Shown here in pieces: positions 24,317 through 32,006 of a stretch of 64,000 nt of DNA. The translations under genes were made by a program, and so were the position numbers. Below the pieces are notes generated by a model that saw nothing but the letters and a program-made list of their open reading frames with translations, searched no databases and was not told the DNA's origin. Source of the stretch: Rhodobacter sp. Har01 (GTDB lineage Bacteria > Pseudomonadota > Alphaproteobacteria > Rhodobacterales > Rhodobacteraceae); contig NZ_JAJCTD010000001.1 in the NCBI RefSeq assembly GCF_020564565.1, positions 1,054,001-1,118,000 on the forward strand, in the 5' to 3' direction. Every line of letters starts with the position of its first letter. Positions within the stretch are counted from its first letter, which is position 1.

Positions 24317-25700
24317 GCGCCGCGAGCGCGTCCGCGATCACCTGATCCTGCGCTGCCACCGCAGCTTCCTGTTCGGCAACCATCCTGTCACGATGCGCGA
24401 CCCACTTCGCTTCCCACTCGTCATCTGTGGGCTGGTAGTCGCGCGCAGTCAGCAGTTTTTTCCTGTTCGCGAGCCATGTCTCCCGATCCGGCAGCTCGAA
24501 CGTCAACCGACGCAGACCCGTCAAGTGGAAGACCTTCTCGTCTTCCGTCGCATCGCGCCAGTAGCCTTCGGTCACCTCACCCGGCACCCAGCGCCTAGGA
24601 ACGACCTTCACGCGGTCGCCGCCCGGATAGGCCCAGTGAGCCTCGACTTTCTGGGATACCCAGCGCCCGTCTACCCTCACGCGCTCGACATCCTCGTCCA
24701 CCCAGACCCTGACGTCCTCGGGCGGCTCGACCAGTTGGTCAGGCACATGGTAGCCTGTATCTCGACGCGGTTCCCAGACCTTGTGCAGCCCAACAACTTC
24801 TTCCCGGTAGTCCCAGGCTGCGTCGTCCCAGACGTAGCGCCAGAGCTCCTGCTTTTCGCCTCGGGTGACGACATACTCCCAGGACTCGCCATTCCAGGCG
24901 CGCGGGGTGTAGTCGGCGAACTTCGACTTGAGCATCTGGTCGACCATCGTCGCAGCCCAGTCATAGTCATCCTGGGTCAGTGCGACGGCATATCCAAGTG
25001 AGGGCTCGCGGTCGATATCTGGCAGCAGCAGGTCGATGCCAAAGAGCGCTTTCGCTCGTGCGGCACGTTCGACAAAGTCCTCCGTGGTGCGGCATGGCTT
25101 AAGGAAGAACAAGTGGTGCAGCCCATAGGGCGCGCGACGTGTGAACCGGACATGATCACCACGGACCCCGCGCCTGATCCCCTCAGGCGTCGAGACCCAT
25201 TCGTCCATCTGCGGGTCGAGGTCGGCTGTGTAGGCACGGACAAGTTCCCCATCTGCCTTCTGCTGCTCGCAGACGTCCCGCAGCTTGGCTGACCAGGAGT
25301 CGAGGCGTTCCTGGACCGCTGCCCGCACGTCAGGCTTGAGCGGCCTTTTGCGCAGTTTGTCGAAGGCTGTCTCGGTCAGCACGTCGTCAAGCCGCAGGAT
25401 GCGATACCACCACGCGAACCCGTGGAAGTCGGCCAGCTCCTCGAGTGTGTCAGGCGGGCGACACCACGCCCAAGGGTCCGAGTATATCTCGCGATACAGG
25501 TCTTGGAATGCTCGCACGACGATGGGCGGCACGGGCTTCTCGTTCAGTGCAAGGCTGATCGTGCTTTTGTCCAGGGGATGATCCAGCCCGAGGCGCTCGA
25601 AGTTGACCTCAACCCACGCCTGCGCCCGCTTGTTGTGCCCGAGCAGGAACCGCATGAGGTCATGCCCGTGCTCGAACTTCGCTTTCGGCCCTGCTGGCAT
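24294..25700 (-). CDS. Unrecognised 468-aa island protein
   Basis: This large protein is coupled to an upstream HTH/excisionase-like gene by a TGATG overlap. The N-terminal ~75 residues (with FEHGHDLMRFLLGHNKRAQA and DKSTISLALNEKPVPP) look like a small helical DNA-binding unit. The rest is rich in Trp, Asp and Arg and carries repeated W-x-Y/V segments (WRYVWDDAAWDYREE). No Walker motif, HUH, primase or nuclease motif was found. Its position beside the HTH gene and the control region is where an island replication or transcription factor would be expected, but no function is assigned. Confidence 0.7.
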   Translation of the reverse strand: MPAGPKAKFEHGHDLMRFLLGHNKRAQAWVEVNFERLGLDHPLDKSTISLALNEKPVPPIVVRAFQDLYREIYSDPWAWCRPPDTLEELADFHGFAWWYRILRLDDVLTETAFDKLRKRPLKPDVRAAVQERLDSWSAKLRDVCEQQKADGELVRAYTADLDPQMDEWVSTPEGIRRGVRGDHVRFTRRAPYGLHHLFFLKPCRTTEDFVERAARAKALFGIDLLLPDIDREPSLGYAVALTQDDYDWAATMVDQMLKSKFADYTPRAWNGESWEYVVTRGEKQELWRYVWDDAAWDYREEVVGLHKVWEPRRDTGYHVPDQLVEPPEDVRVWVDEDVERVRVDGRWVSQKVEAHWAYPGGDRVKVVPRRWVPGEVTEGYWRDATEDEKVFHLTGLRRLTFELPDRETWLANRKKLLTARDYQPTDDEWEAKWVAHRDRMVAEQEAAVAAQDQVIADALAALNTGQPG

Positions 25701-25900
25701 CACCCCCGCTCCATCATGTAGGCGTCGAGGTCCTCCTTGCGATACCGGACCATGCGCTGGCCGATCTTCTTGAACGCAGGCCCCACGCCTTTGCAGCGCC
25801 AGTCGGCCAGGGTCTGCTCCGCCGTGTCCAGGTACTTCGCCGCCGTTTCCGGCGACTGCCACTCGGGCCACTCCGGGATCACTCTTGACTGCACGGTCAT
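25700..25900 (-). CDS. Helix-turn-helix protein, excisionase/AlpA-like
   Basis: This is a 66-aa protein consisting almost entirely of a MerR/excisionase-type HTH: SPETAAKYLDTAEQTLADWR, then KGVGPAFKKIGQRMVRYRKE and DLDAYMMERG. That pattern is typical of HTH_17/AlpA proteins. The ATG at 25900 follows AAGGAG. An in-frame ATG 18 bp upstream is possible. It may act as the directionality factor for the integrase or as a repressor for the divergent methyltransferase promoter. Confidence 0.8.
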   Translation of the reverse strand: MTVQSRVIPEWPEWQSPETAAKYLDTAEQTLADWRCKGVGPAFKKIGQRMVRYRKEDLDAYMMERG

Positions 25901-26066
25901 GTCTCGCTCCTTCGTCATATCCTTACTTGGGACGATATACGGAGACCTAGTCGAGTTCATCGCCGGAATAAGGTGGAATGGGGGCAGATTGAGGTGGCGC
26001 GTTTAAACGGGCAGTTGGCATGACGGCAGCACAATGCAATGATGCGCGAAAACAAAGGAAGAACAC
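25901..26066. promoter_or_regulatory. Divergent promoter region with CGTTTAAACG palindrome
   Basis: This 166-bp gap lies between the HTH gene and the methyltransferase gene. It is A+T-richer than its surroundings and contains CGTTTAAACG at 26000-26009, 58 bp before the methyltransferase start. Copies of this palindrome at 19378, 30632 and 31483 make it a candidate site for an island regulator. Confidence 0.4.
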
Positions 26067-27476
26067 TTGCTGATAGAATCCGTTGACCGCGCCCGCCTTG
26101 AAGTCTCGCCAACCTTGGACCCGAAGCGCCGATCCAAGCTCGGTCAGTTCATGACGCCGGGGCGGATCGCGGCCTTCATGGCAGGCATGTTCGAGAACAT
26201 GCCGACCGACGTGCGCCTTCTGGACGCTGGTGCAGGAATGGGCGCGCTGACCGCAGCCTTTGTCACCGAAGCCTGCCGACGTGCCGACCGTCCGGCATCC
26301 ATCACCGTGACAGCCTACGAGGTTGATCCGCAGATGGCAGACATCCTGGACGGCACAATGCAGGCTTGCGAGGACAGGTGCGCAGAATCCGGCATCACAT
26401 TCTCCTGCCAGGTGATCCGCGATGACTACATCCTGCGGTCAGCGGAACCGCTGCTTGCTCACAGTCCTGCCTTCAACTGCGCCATCCTCAACCCGCCCTA
26501 TGGCAAGATCAACGTGTCGTCCGAATGGCGTCACGCCCTGCGCTCACTCGGGATCGAGACGGTCAACCTCTACACGGCCTTCGTTGCCGTCGCGCTGAAC
26601 CAGTTGGAGCACGGTGGGGAACTCGTTGCCATCACGCCGCGCTCTTTCTGCAACGGCTCCTATTACGAGTCTTTCCGACGTCAGATGCTCGACACGTCAG
26701 CGCTGCTTGCCCTGCATGTTTTCGAGTCTCGCAAAACCGCCTTCAAAGACGACGACGTGTTGCAGGAGAACATGATCTTCCACGTCAGGAAAGGCACCCC
26801 GCAGGCCGAGGTGGCCTTGTCTACCGACGCCGCCCCAGCCCGCGCTGTGCCCTTCGCAGAAATCGTGCGCCCGAATGATCGTCACGCCTTCATCCGCCTA
26901 CCCGTTGACGGTGACGGCCTTGCAGCCCGCGTCCAGGCATTGCCCTGCACCCTAGTGGACCTTGGGATCAAGGTTTCGACCGGGCGTGTCGTCGATTTTC
27001 GCGCGACGGAACACCTGCGGAAGATGCCGGGTGACGATACCGTGCCACTGATCTATCCGACCCACTTTGACAACGGCGCTATCCGCTGGCCGGTGCCAGA
27101 GTCGAAGAAGCACAACGCGATTGCGGACAATCCCGAAACGGCCAGCCTGATGGTGCCGGGCGGCGTCTATGTCCTGACCAAGCGATTTTCGGCCAAGGAG
27201 GAAAAGCGTCGCCTCGTTGCCGCGATCTATGACGGCGGGCGCGTGGGTTTCGAGAACCACCTGAACTATTTCCACGAGAACGGCAAAGGCCTGCCGATGG
27301 ACCTTGCGCGCGGCTTGTCAGCCTTCCTGAACTCGGAAGCTGTCGATCAGTATTTCCGCATCTTCTCTGGGCACACCCAAGTGAACGCGACGGACTTGCG
27401 CAGCCTGCACTTCCCAACCCGTGCCCAACTCATTGCGTTGGGCACAGGCGAGACGACGATGGCCGACCTCGTTTAG
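26067..27476 (+). CDS. Type II N6-adenine DNA methyltransferase, BsuBI/PstI type
   Basis: This is the modification subunit of the island's restriction-modification system. The 469-aa gamma-class methyltransferase has LGQFMTP (residues 25-31), the SAM-binding motif DAGAGMGAL (53-61) and the catalytic NPPY (142-145), with a target-recognition region in the C-terminal half. The start is TTG with AAGGAAG upstream. Its neighbour is a BsuBI/PstI-family endonuclease, which suggests methylation of adenine in CTGCAG. The genes converge and overlap by 4 bp. Confidence 0.9.
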   Translation: MLIESVDRARLEVSPTLDPKRRSKLGQFMTPGRIAAFMAGMFENMPTDVRLLDAGAGMGALTAAFVTEACRRADRPASITVTAYEVDPQMADILDGTMQACEDRCAESGITFSCQVIRDDYILRSAEPLLAHSPAFNCAILNPPYGKINVSSEWRHALRSLGIETVNLYTAFVAVALNQLEHGGELVAITPRSFCNGSYYESFRRQMLDTSALLALHVFESRKTAFKDDDVLQENMIFHVRKGTPQAEVALSTDAAPARAVPFAEIVRPNDRHAFIRLPVDGDGLAARVQALPCTLVDLGIKVSTGRVVDFRATEHLRKMPGDDTVPLIYPTHFDNGAIRWPVPESKKHNAIADNPETASLMVPGGVYVLTKRFSAKEEKRRLVAAIYDGGRVGFENHLNYFHENGKGLPMDLARGLSAFLNSEAVDQYFRIFSGHTQVNATDLRSLHFPTRAQLIALGTGETTMADLV

Positions 27477-28453
27477 CCTTCGACCTTGAACTGCTTCGCC
27501 GGGTCGCCTTGAATCCAGATGTAGGTGTCGATGGCGATATTCTGGTGCGGGCCTTGGCGGGATGCAGCCTCCTTCCAAGTGCGGTATGTGGTCGTGAAAC
27601 CAACCCCGGCCTTGCCGCAACGTGCGGCCATGCGCTTGACCGCTTGGACCTTGTGCATGTCCACCTCGCCGTCGCTCGTCACCGCCTCAATGACCCAGAG
27701 GTGATCAGTCGCGCGGTTCCACAGCAGCGCGTCGGGCATGGCATCCTCAAGGGCAAGGTTGACACCTGCGGCGGCCATGCGCGCCCGTTCTACATCACTG
27801 ATCCGGTCGCCGTCCGCGTCGTCGATGTAAAGAACCTCAAACCCGGGTAAAAAGCGCGGCGCATACTGTTCAACGCTGGCTCGGATCAGGTCTTTGTGGC
27901 CGGTATCGACGTTCGCGCGGGCGAGCTCCGCCATGTCAGCCTGGAACGCTCGACGACCTCGCGCAGCATCAGCCTGCGCCCAGGCTGCAAGCAGGCCGCG
28001 CCATTGATCATCGGGTGCGCCCAAGATTGCGCGAACGCCCGGCTCCAAGCGGTAAGCAGAGTTTGGGGACTTCGCGACCGGATGCCCCGCGATGAACTCG
28101 CCATCCTGCAACGTGATAGCCTCGAAACCACCGATCTCCCGCAGGGGTTTGATCCAGTAGTCCCGACCTTCCCGGTCAAGTTTGCCGCCCCCGCGTTGCA
28201 GGATGCCAATGTGGCAGGCGAGGTGCCCTGTCGATGCACCGTCAGCGATTTTCGATCCAGCCGGTGCTTTCGAGAACCAGCTATCGGTCTGGTCATCCAG
28301 CAGCGCAAAGACGCAATCGACTAGGTCGGCGTTAGCCCCAAGGTCGAGCGCGCGCAGCACGGCCCTGATCCGGTCTTTGGTCACGCCCTGCAACGCATCC
28401 GGCATCGGCCCGCGCTGCTGTCTCAACCGTGCAACATCATCATGCAGCGCCAT
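27473..28453 (-). CDS. Type II restriction endonuclease, BsuBI/PstI family
   Basis: This 326-aa endonuclease is predicted to cut CTGCAG. The C-terminal catalytic domain shows the family pattern VLYIDD (207-212), a PDALLW strand (about 240-245) and IEAVTSDGEV (255-264), which supplies the acidic active-site residues of this PD-(D/E)xK family. The N-terminal half is the family's helical DNA-recognition domain. It is convergent with the methyltransferase, so each gene has its own promoter. Recognition specificity is inferred from family. Confidence 0.9.
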   Translation of the reverse strand: MALHDDVARLRQQRGPMPDALQGVTKDRIRAVLRALDLGANADLVDCVFALLDDQTDSWFSKAPAGSKIADGASTGHLACHIGILQRGGGKLDREGRDYWIKPLREIGGFEAITLQDGEFIAGHPVAKSPNSAYRLEPGVRAILGAPDDQWRGLLAAWAQADAARGRRAFQADMAELARANVDTGHKDLIRASVEQYAPRFLPGFEVLYIDDADGDRISDVERARMAAAGVNLALEDAMPDALLWNRATDHLWVIEAVTSDGEVDMHKVQAVKRMAARCGKAGVGFTTTYRTWKEAASRQGPHQNIAIDTYIWIQGDPAKQFKVEG

Positions 28454-28606
28454 ACGCCTGTATCTCCTCAGAAAATCACCTGAGGCACCCTACTGCGCAT
28501 TCTTCTGGGAGTCGATTGAGATACCCGGTTTACACGCGCCGGGGTGAGGACCGATAACTTGGTTATAGGTCAACTGTGCTGACCTACTAGCAACGGAGTG
28601 AAAGAC

Positions 28607-29491
28607 ATGACCGACCTGATCAATATGACCAAAGCCCAAGTCAACGCCCTCCTGGCCTCGCCCCTGACAGCCTCGCAACTCAAAAAGACGTCCCACGCTG
28701 ACCTCGTCGCCATGTTCGACGCGATGCCTGCGACCGACGCCCTAGACGCTGACCTGCGCGATGCCCATGCCGACGACACGCCCCCGACCGACGATAAGAC
28801 ATTGCTCAAAACCCTGCGTGATCTGACTATCCCAGAGGGGCACTTGCTCTCGGCCTTTGCGCATTGCGAGAACAACGTGACCAACGGTGCGCCGAAAAGC
28901 GCGAAGGTGGCCGCCGACCTCGCGACCTGGGTTTGGCTCGATGCGCGCAAGGTTGGCGACATGACAACGGCTCAGAAAAAGGGCGTGCTGTCGTCGCTGG
29001 TCAAGAAGGGCCTGCTCGTGATCACGCCCGACGCGGAGGGCGATTTACTCGGCTGGACCCTGCTCGGCTTCGACGTGGTGCAAGCCCTCCTTGAAGAACC
29101 TTTGCCCGCAATGCCGACGGCGAAAAAGCAGAAAGCCGCGCCCGCACCGTCACCAGCCCCAAAGAAAGCCCGCGTCCTGGACGACCGGATCATCACGCAG
29201 CCCGCGCAGGACCAGAAGCATATCAAGGCCGTGACGCAAGGCAGCAAGCGGCATCTGCTGATCGAAGCCCTCGCCAAAGGCGCGACGATTGACGACCTGA
29301 TGACCGCGACCGGCTGGAACAAAGACACCGTGACGTCGGCACTGCGTTGGGACCTGTCACAGGCTGGCCTCGGCTGCGAACGCAAGGGAGGCAAATACTT
29401 CCTACTCCTGCCGAAAGGCTTCACCCGCCCGGCCATCGTGGAAAAGGGTCAAGCCAAAGGCGCGGTTCTGCTCGCCGCCTGCAAGGGGTGA
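28607..29491 (+). CDS. DUF3489-like winged-helix protein
   Basis: This is a 294-aa soluble protein. The last ~85 residues (KRHLLIEALAKGATIDDLMT, ATGWNKDTVTSALRWDLSQA, GLGCERKGGKYFLLLP) match the DUF3489 winged-helix pattern common on alphaproteobacterial mobile DNA. The N-terminal part is acidic and helical, joined by a Pro/Ala/Lys linker near residues 170-190. The ATG at 28607 has GGAG 8 bp upstream; a GTG three codons earlier overlaps that site. DNA binding is likely and the target is unknown. Confidence 0.75.
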   Translation: MTDLINMTKAQVNALLASPLTASQLKKTSHADLVAMFDAMPATDALDADLRDAHADDTPPTDDKTLLKTLRDLTIPEGHLLSAFAHCENNVTNGAPKSAKVAADLATWVWLDARKVGDMTTAQKKGVLSSLVKKGLLVITPDAEGDLLGWTLLGFDVVQALLEEPLPAMPTAKKQKAAPAPSPAPKKARVLDDRIITQPAQDQKHIKAVTQGSKRHLLIEALAKGATIDDLMTATGWNKDTVTSALRWDLSQAGLGCERKGGKYFLLLPKGFTRPAIVEKGQAKGAVLLAACKG

Positions 29492-29496
29492 TCATC

Positions 29497-29673
29497 ATGA
29501 AGTGGTCAGAAGCCCTCCCCCTGCTTCTTGTCGTCCACGAGAACGGATCGCCGAAAGGTCGGCGGTTCGCGCGTGACGAGTTGCAGCGCATGGCAATCCT
29601 GCTTGATCGGCTTCTCCCGGATACGGGTGGCCTCGACCAACCCGATCCGCCCAGGGTTCCCGAGGAAAGTTGA
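29497..29673 (+). CDS. Small hypothetical protein, 58 aa
   Basis: This begins MKWSEALPLLLVVHENGSPK and ends DQPDPPRVPEES. It starts 6 bp after the DUF3489-like gene, with AAGGGG upstream, so it is co-transcribed with it. A strong terminator follows. Function is unknown. Confidence 0.55.
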   Translation: MKWSEALPLLLVVHENGSPKGRRFARDELQRMAILLDRLLPDTGGLDQPDPPRVPEES

Positions 29674-29729
29674 GACGGTATCTCGACTTACCGGTCGCAC
29701 ACACTTTCGACACAATTCACGATTGAACG

Positions 29730-29762
29730 GGCCGACGGCATTTCGCGTCGGCCATTTTCTTT
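29730..29762 (+). terminator. Rho-independent terminator after the DUF3489-like operon
   Basis: The stem GGCCGACG / CGTCGGCC (29730-29753) with an 8-base loop is followed by ATTTTCTTT. It separates the DUF3489-like pair from the GIY-YIG operon. Confidence 0.75.
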
Positions 29763-29775
29763 GGAGGTATTTCCC

Positions 29776-29934
29776 ATGTCGGGACCCATTTCGCAGGCGA
29801 GTTGGCTCGTCACCTACTACTTCAACGGCCTTTATGGCTACGTCGCAATTCAGCAACCCCTATCCCAGCTATCCCATTCACTTGACGCAATGGGACTCGG
29901 GGAAGCCCACTTAGTGCGGGTGGACGCGATATGA
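29776..29934 (+). CDS. Small hypothetical protein, 52 aa, leading the GIY-YIG operon
   Basis: This begins MSGPISQASWLVTYYFNGLY and ends with GEAHLVRVDAI. A very strong GGAGG Shine-Dalgarno lies 9 bp before the ATG, and its TGA overlaps the next ATG by 4 bp (ATGA). These two signals support it despite its size. No domain is recognised. A moderately hydrophobic N-terminal half is visible. Confidence 0.55.
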   Translation: MSGPISQASWLVTYYFNGLYGYVAIQQPLSQLSHSLDAMGLGEAHLVRVDAI

Positions 29935-30359
29935 CCGGGCAAATCGTTCCCTTTGATCGGCCAGAACAAGGCTGGCTCTATGTCCTTACAAATCCGGCCA
30001 TGCCTAAGCTTTGCAAAGTCGGTTACACCACGCGCTCACCTGAGGAGCGCGCGGTTGAATTGCACACTACGGGCGTCCCGATGCCGTTCCGAATTGTCGC
30101 GTCTTGGCCGACGTCTGACGCGCGCGAGGCCGAACGCGTAGCCCACAAGGCCCTTGCGCACTATCGGACGTCAGAGGCGCGTGAGTGGTTCTCGGTGGAT
30201 GTGCCAACGGCCATAGAACGGATCGAAAAGGCCTTGAACGTGACGACGCAAGCACCTGCCAAAGGCCCTTGGCGGTTCGTTCGCGGCATCGTCGAGGCAT
30301 TTGGCTGGCTCTCGCTTGCATTGCTTGCCGCCGGGTTGATGATCGGTGGTGCGCCGTGA
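29931..30359 (+). CDS. GIY-YIG-type (T5orf172) protein with C-terminal membrane anchor
   Basis: This is a 142-aa protein. Residues 14-90 match the T5orf172/MUG113 branch of the GIY-YIG nuclease superfamily: GWLYVLTNPAMPKLCKVGYT, then RSPEERAVELHTTGVPMPFR, then AREAERVAHKAL and REWFSV. The second tyrosine motif is KVG. A hydrophobic helix (about residues 121-141, GWLSLALLAAGLMIGG) ends the protein, which would tether the nuclease-like domain to the inner membrane. It overlaps its neighbours by 4 bp each. A DNA-entry or phage-related role is possible but unproven. Confidence 0.75.
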   Translation: MTGQIVPFDRPEQGWLYVLTNPAMPKLCKVGYTTRSPEERAVELHTTGVPMPFRIVASWPTSDAREAERVAHKALAHYRTSEAREWFSVDVPTAIERIEKALNVTTQAPAKGPWRFVRGIVEAFGWLSLALLAAGLMIGGAP

Positions 30360-30622
30360 TTGAAGTTAACCTCTTTGAACGGCTGGACGCAGAAGCTGCC
30401 CGCCGCATGACCGAAAAGGCAAGAGAGGGGCGCAAGCGCGCGCTGGCTGCCCTCCACCGGCACTACGTCATCGTCACCGACGACGGGCGAAACATGCAGG
30501 AGGTGTGGTTCGAGCAGCCGCCGACGATCCAAGAGCTTTTGGCGCGCATTGGGCCTGACCGTTGGGTCGTGTCCGTCGGGATGCGACGGCGCAGCCTGCG
30601 AAACCTGCTGGCGGCTGAGTGA
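30356..30622 (+). CDS. Small hypothetical protein, 88 aa (GTG start)
   Basis: This begins MIEVNLFERLDAEAARRMTE and is basic and helical in its N-terminal third. The GTG at 30356 overlaps the stop of the membrane-anchored GIY-YIG gene by 4 bp (GTGA), so it is a coupled partner gene. No family is recognised. Confidence 0.55.
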   Translation: MIEVNLFERLDAEAARRMTEKAREGRKRALAALHRHYVIVTDDGRNMQEVWFEQPPTIQELLARIGPDRWVVSVGMRRRSLRNLLAAE

Positions 30623-30631
30623 CCTCACTGA

Positions 30632-30728
30632 CGTTTAAACGACCTCCGACGGGCGCGGCGTTTGCTGCGCCCGTTGCCATGACCTGCGCAGAGCGCCCGC
30701 GCTACCGTGCGGTTCGACACCGTGCGGT
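30632..30728. promoter_or_regulatory. Intergenic cluster: CGTTTAAACG, hairpin and paired CCGTGCGGT
   Basis: Between convergent genes lie the palindrome CGTTTAAACG (30632-30641), a hairpin ACGGGCGC-10 bp-GCGCCCGT (30649-30674) that may terminate the GIY-YIG operon, and two CCGTGCGGT repeats (30705, 30720). The last also occur twice in the main control region at 22915 and 22937. Confidence 0.4.
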
Positions 30729-30844
30729 GTCACCGTAGGGGCTGACCAGGAGAACCGCCTTCGCTGACGCGCTGCTGCGATCTGCTGGGCGCTTCGTCGT
30801 GCAACGGCCCATGAGATTCCAGCGAACCGAACGAGCGCGCGGGT

Positions 30845-31144
30845 TCAGAACGCCACGTCGTCGTCATCCGGCTTGCGATTGAGCGAAGCAATGCCAGCCT
30901 CAAAGTCTGGCACCCTCGGGTTAGGCTCGACCGGCATGGCCTCCCGTTGCAGCCTGAGGGCTTTCGCGCGTTCGGACTCCCTCGGGATGTCTCGGTTGCG
31001 CTTGACGGAATCCAGCTCGGCTTGGGCGCACATGTCCTTGCCGCTGGCCGTGCGATCCGGCTTCTTGATCAGTGGTCCCGTGCTCGAGAACAATCCCAGT
31101 GTGCCGGGTCCCGTTGGAGCGGGGACGTGCTTCTTGCTTGCCAT
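30845..31144 (-). CDS. Hypothetical island protein, 99 aa
   Basis: This begins MASKKHVPAPTGPGTLGLFS and ends in an acidic tail (KPDDDDVAF). The ATG at 31144 follows AGGAGG, which fixes the start. It is a probably disordered N-terminus and a charged helix (about residues 45-75). No family is recognised. Confidence 0.6.
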   Translation of the reverse strand: MASKKHVPAPTGPGTLGLFSSTGPLIKKPDRTASGKDMCAQAELDSVKRNRDIPRESERAKALRLQREAMPVEPNPRVPDFEAGIASLNRKPDDDDVAF

Positions 31145-31247
31145 AATGCCTCCTGTTTCCAGGCTGCATCGCACGGCATTCTGGCGCGAGTGTGGCGGCA
31201 CCTTGGATAGCGGTTAGGTAGCGCTCGGGCATGTGCGAAAATCGCGT

Positions 31248-31931
31248 ATGGACAGAGCATTTTACACTTACACCATCTTCATCGACGGCGTTCCCGTATA
31301 TGTCGGCAAAGGCAAGGACATCCGGTGCTTCGACCACCTGTATGAAAAGCCCGAACTGATGGAGCAACCACTCCAGATCAAGGTCGAGTGGGCTGCAAGT
31401 GCGGCGGAGGCGCTCGACCGTGAGAAGGAGCTGATCGCAGCCTACGCACCGCACGGAACGCTTCTCAATGAAAAGATGAACCCGTTTAAACGAGGCACGA
31501 GGCGACCGTTCAGAAGGCCCGTTGAACCTGAGATCAAGGTCAAACGTCCGACCGAGGCGCGGCCTCATGTCCGTTGGGGACCCAAGGGACGCCGCAAGTT
31601 TATCCGGTCGTTGGTTCCAGTGGAGAGCGCCGCGCAAGACCTGTCTACTGAGGCTGCGGCGTTGCTCGTGCATTGCGGCTCGCCGTACTGGTTCAAGGAA
31701 ACAGACCGCTGGCTCGCCGACCATGCGCACTACGAGGATCAGTTCACGGGCTGGCCTGACGGTCCGTCGACCGGCTTTGCTCAGGTCATGGCTGCACGTC
31801 GGCGGTGTGAGCGCGTCCTCGATCATGCGCGGGCGTGGTGCAAGGATGTGCCGGATGAGGAATTCTCGTTCAGATTCGGTATGTTGGTCGAAGAGCACCC
31901 CTGGCTCGACTCGTGGCTGGGGTGGTTTTGA
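31248..31931 (+). CDS. GIY-YIG nuclease-like protein next to attR
   Basis: This is a 227-aa protein with an N-terminal GIY-YIG-type fold: TYTIFIDGVPVYVGKGKDIR (residues 8-27), then the conserved His30 and an acidic helix (AEALDREKELIAAYAPHG) with NEKMNP. Residues ~85-227 form an unrecognised Trp-rich C-terminal domain. The start is uncertain: a GTG 15 bp upstream is in frame and neither has a clear ribosome site. CGTTTAAACG lies inside the gene at 31483-31492. It is the last gene of the island. Confidence 0.7.
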   Translation: MDRAFYTYTIFIDGVPVYVGKGKDIRCFDHLYEKPELMEQPLQIKVEWAASAAEALDREKELIAAYAPHGTLLNEKMNPFKRGTRRPFRRPVEPEIKVKRPTEARPHVRWGPKGRRKFIRSLVPVESAAQDLSTEAAALLVHCGSPYWFKETDRWLADHAHYEDQFTGWPDGPSTGFAQVMAARRRCERVLDHARAWCKDVPDEEFSFRFGMLVEEHPWLDSWLGWF

Positions 31932-32006
31932 CGCTCGGTCGCAATTCACTCAAAACGCAAAGCAGGTGGAGCCTAACCGCTTGATTGCTCAGTCATCTGG
32001 CGGTGC

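Noticed and set aside
24294..25700. 468-aa island protein as a Rep protein or primase
   Set aside because: No Walker, HUH, TOPRIM or archaeo-eukaryotic primase motif could be seen, so no replication function was assigned.
19378..31492. CGTTTAAACG as a cloning artefact (it contains the PmeI site)
   Set aside because: The four sites lie in different natural contexts with no shared vector flank, two of them within open coding frames.
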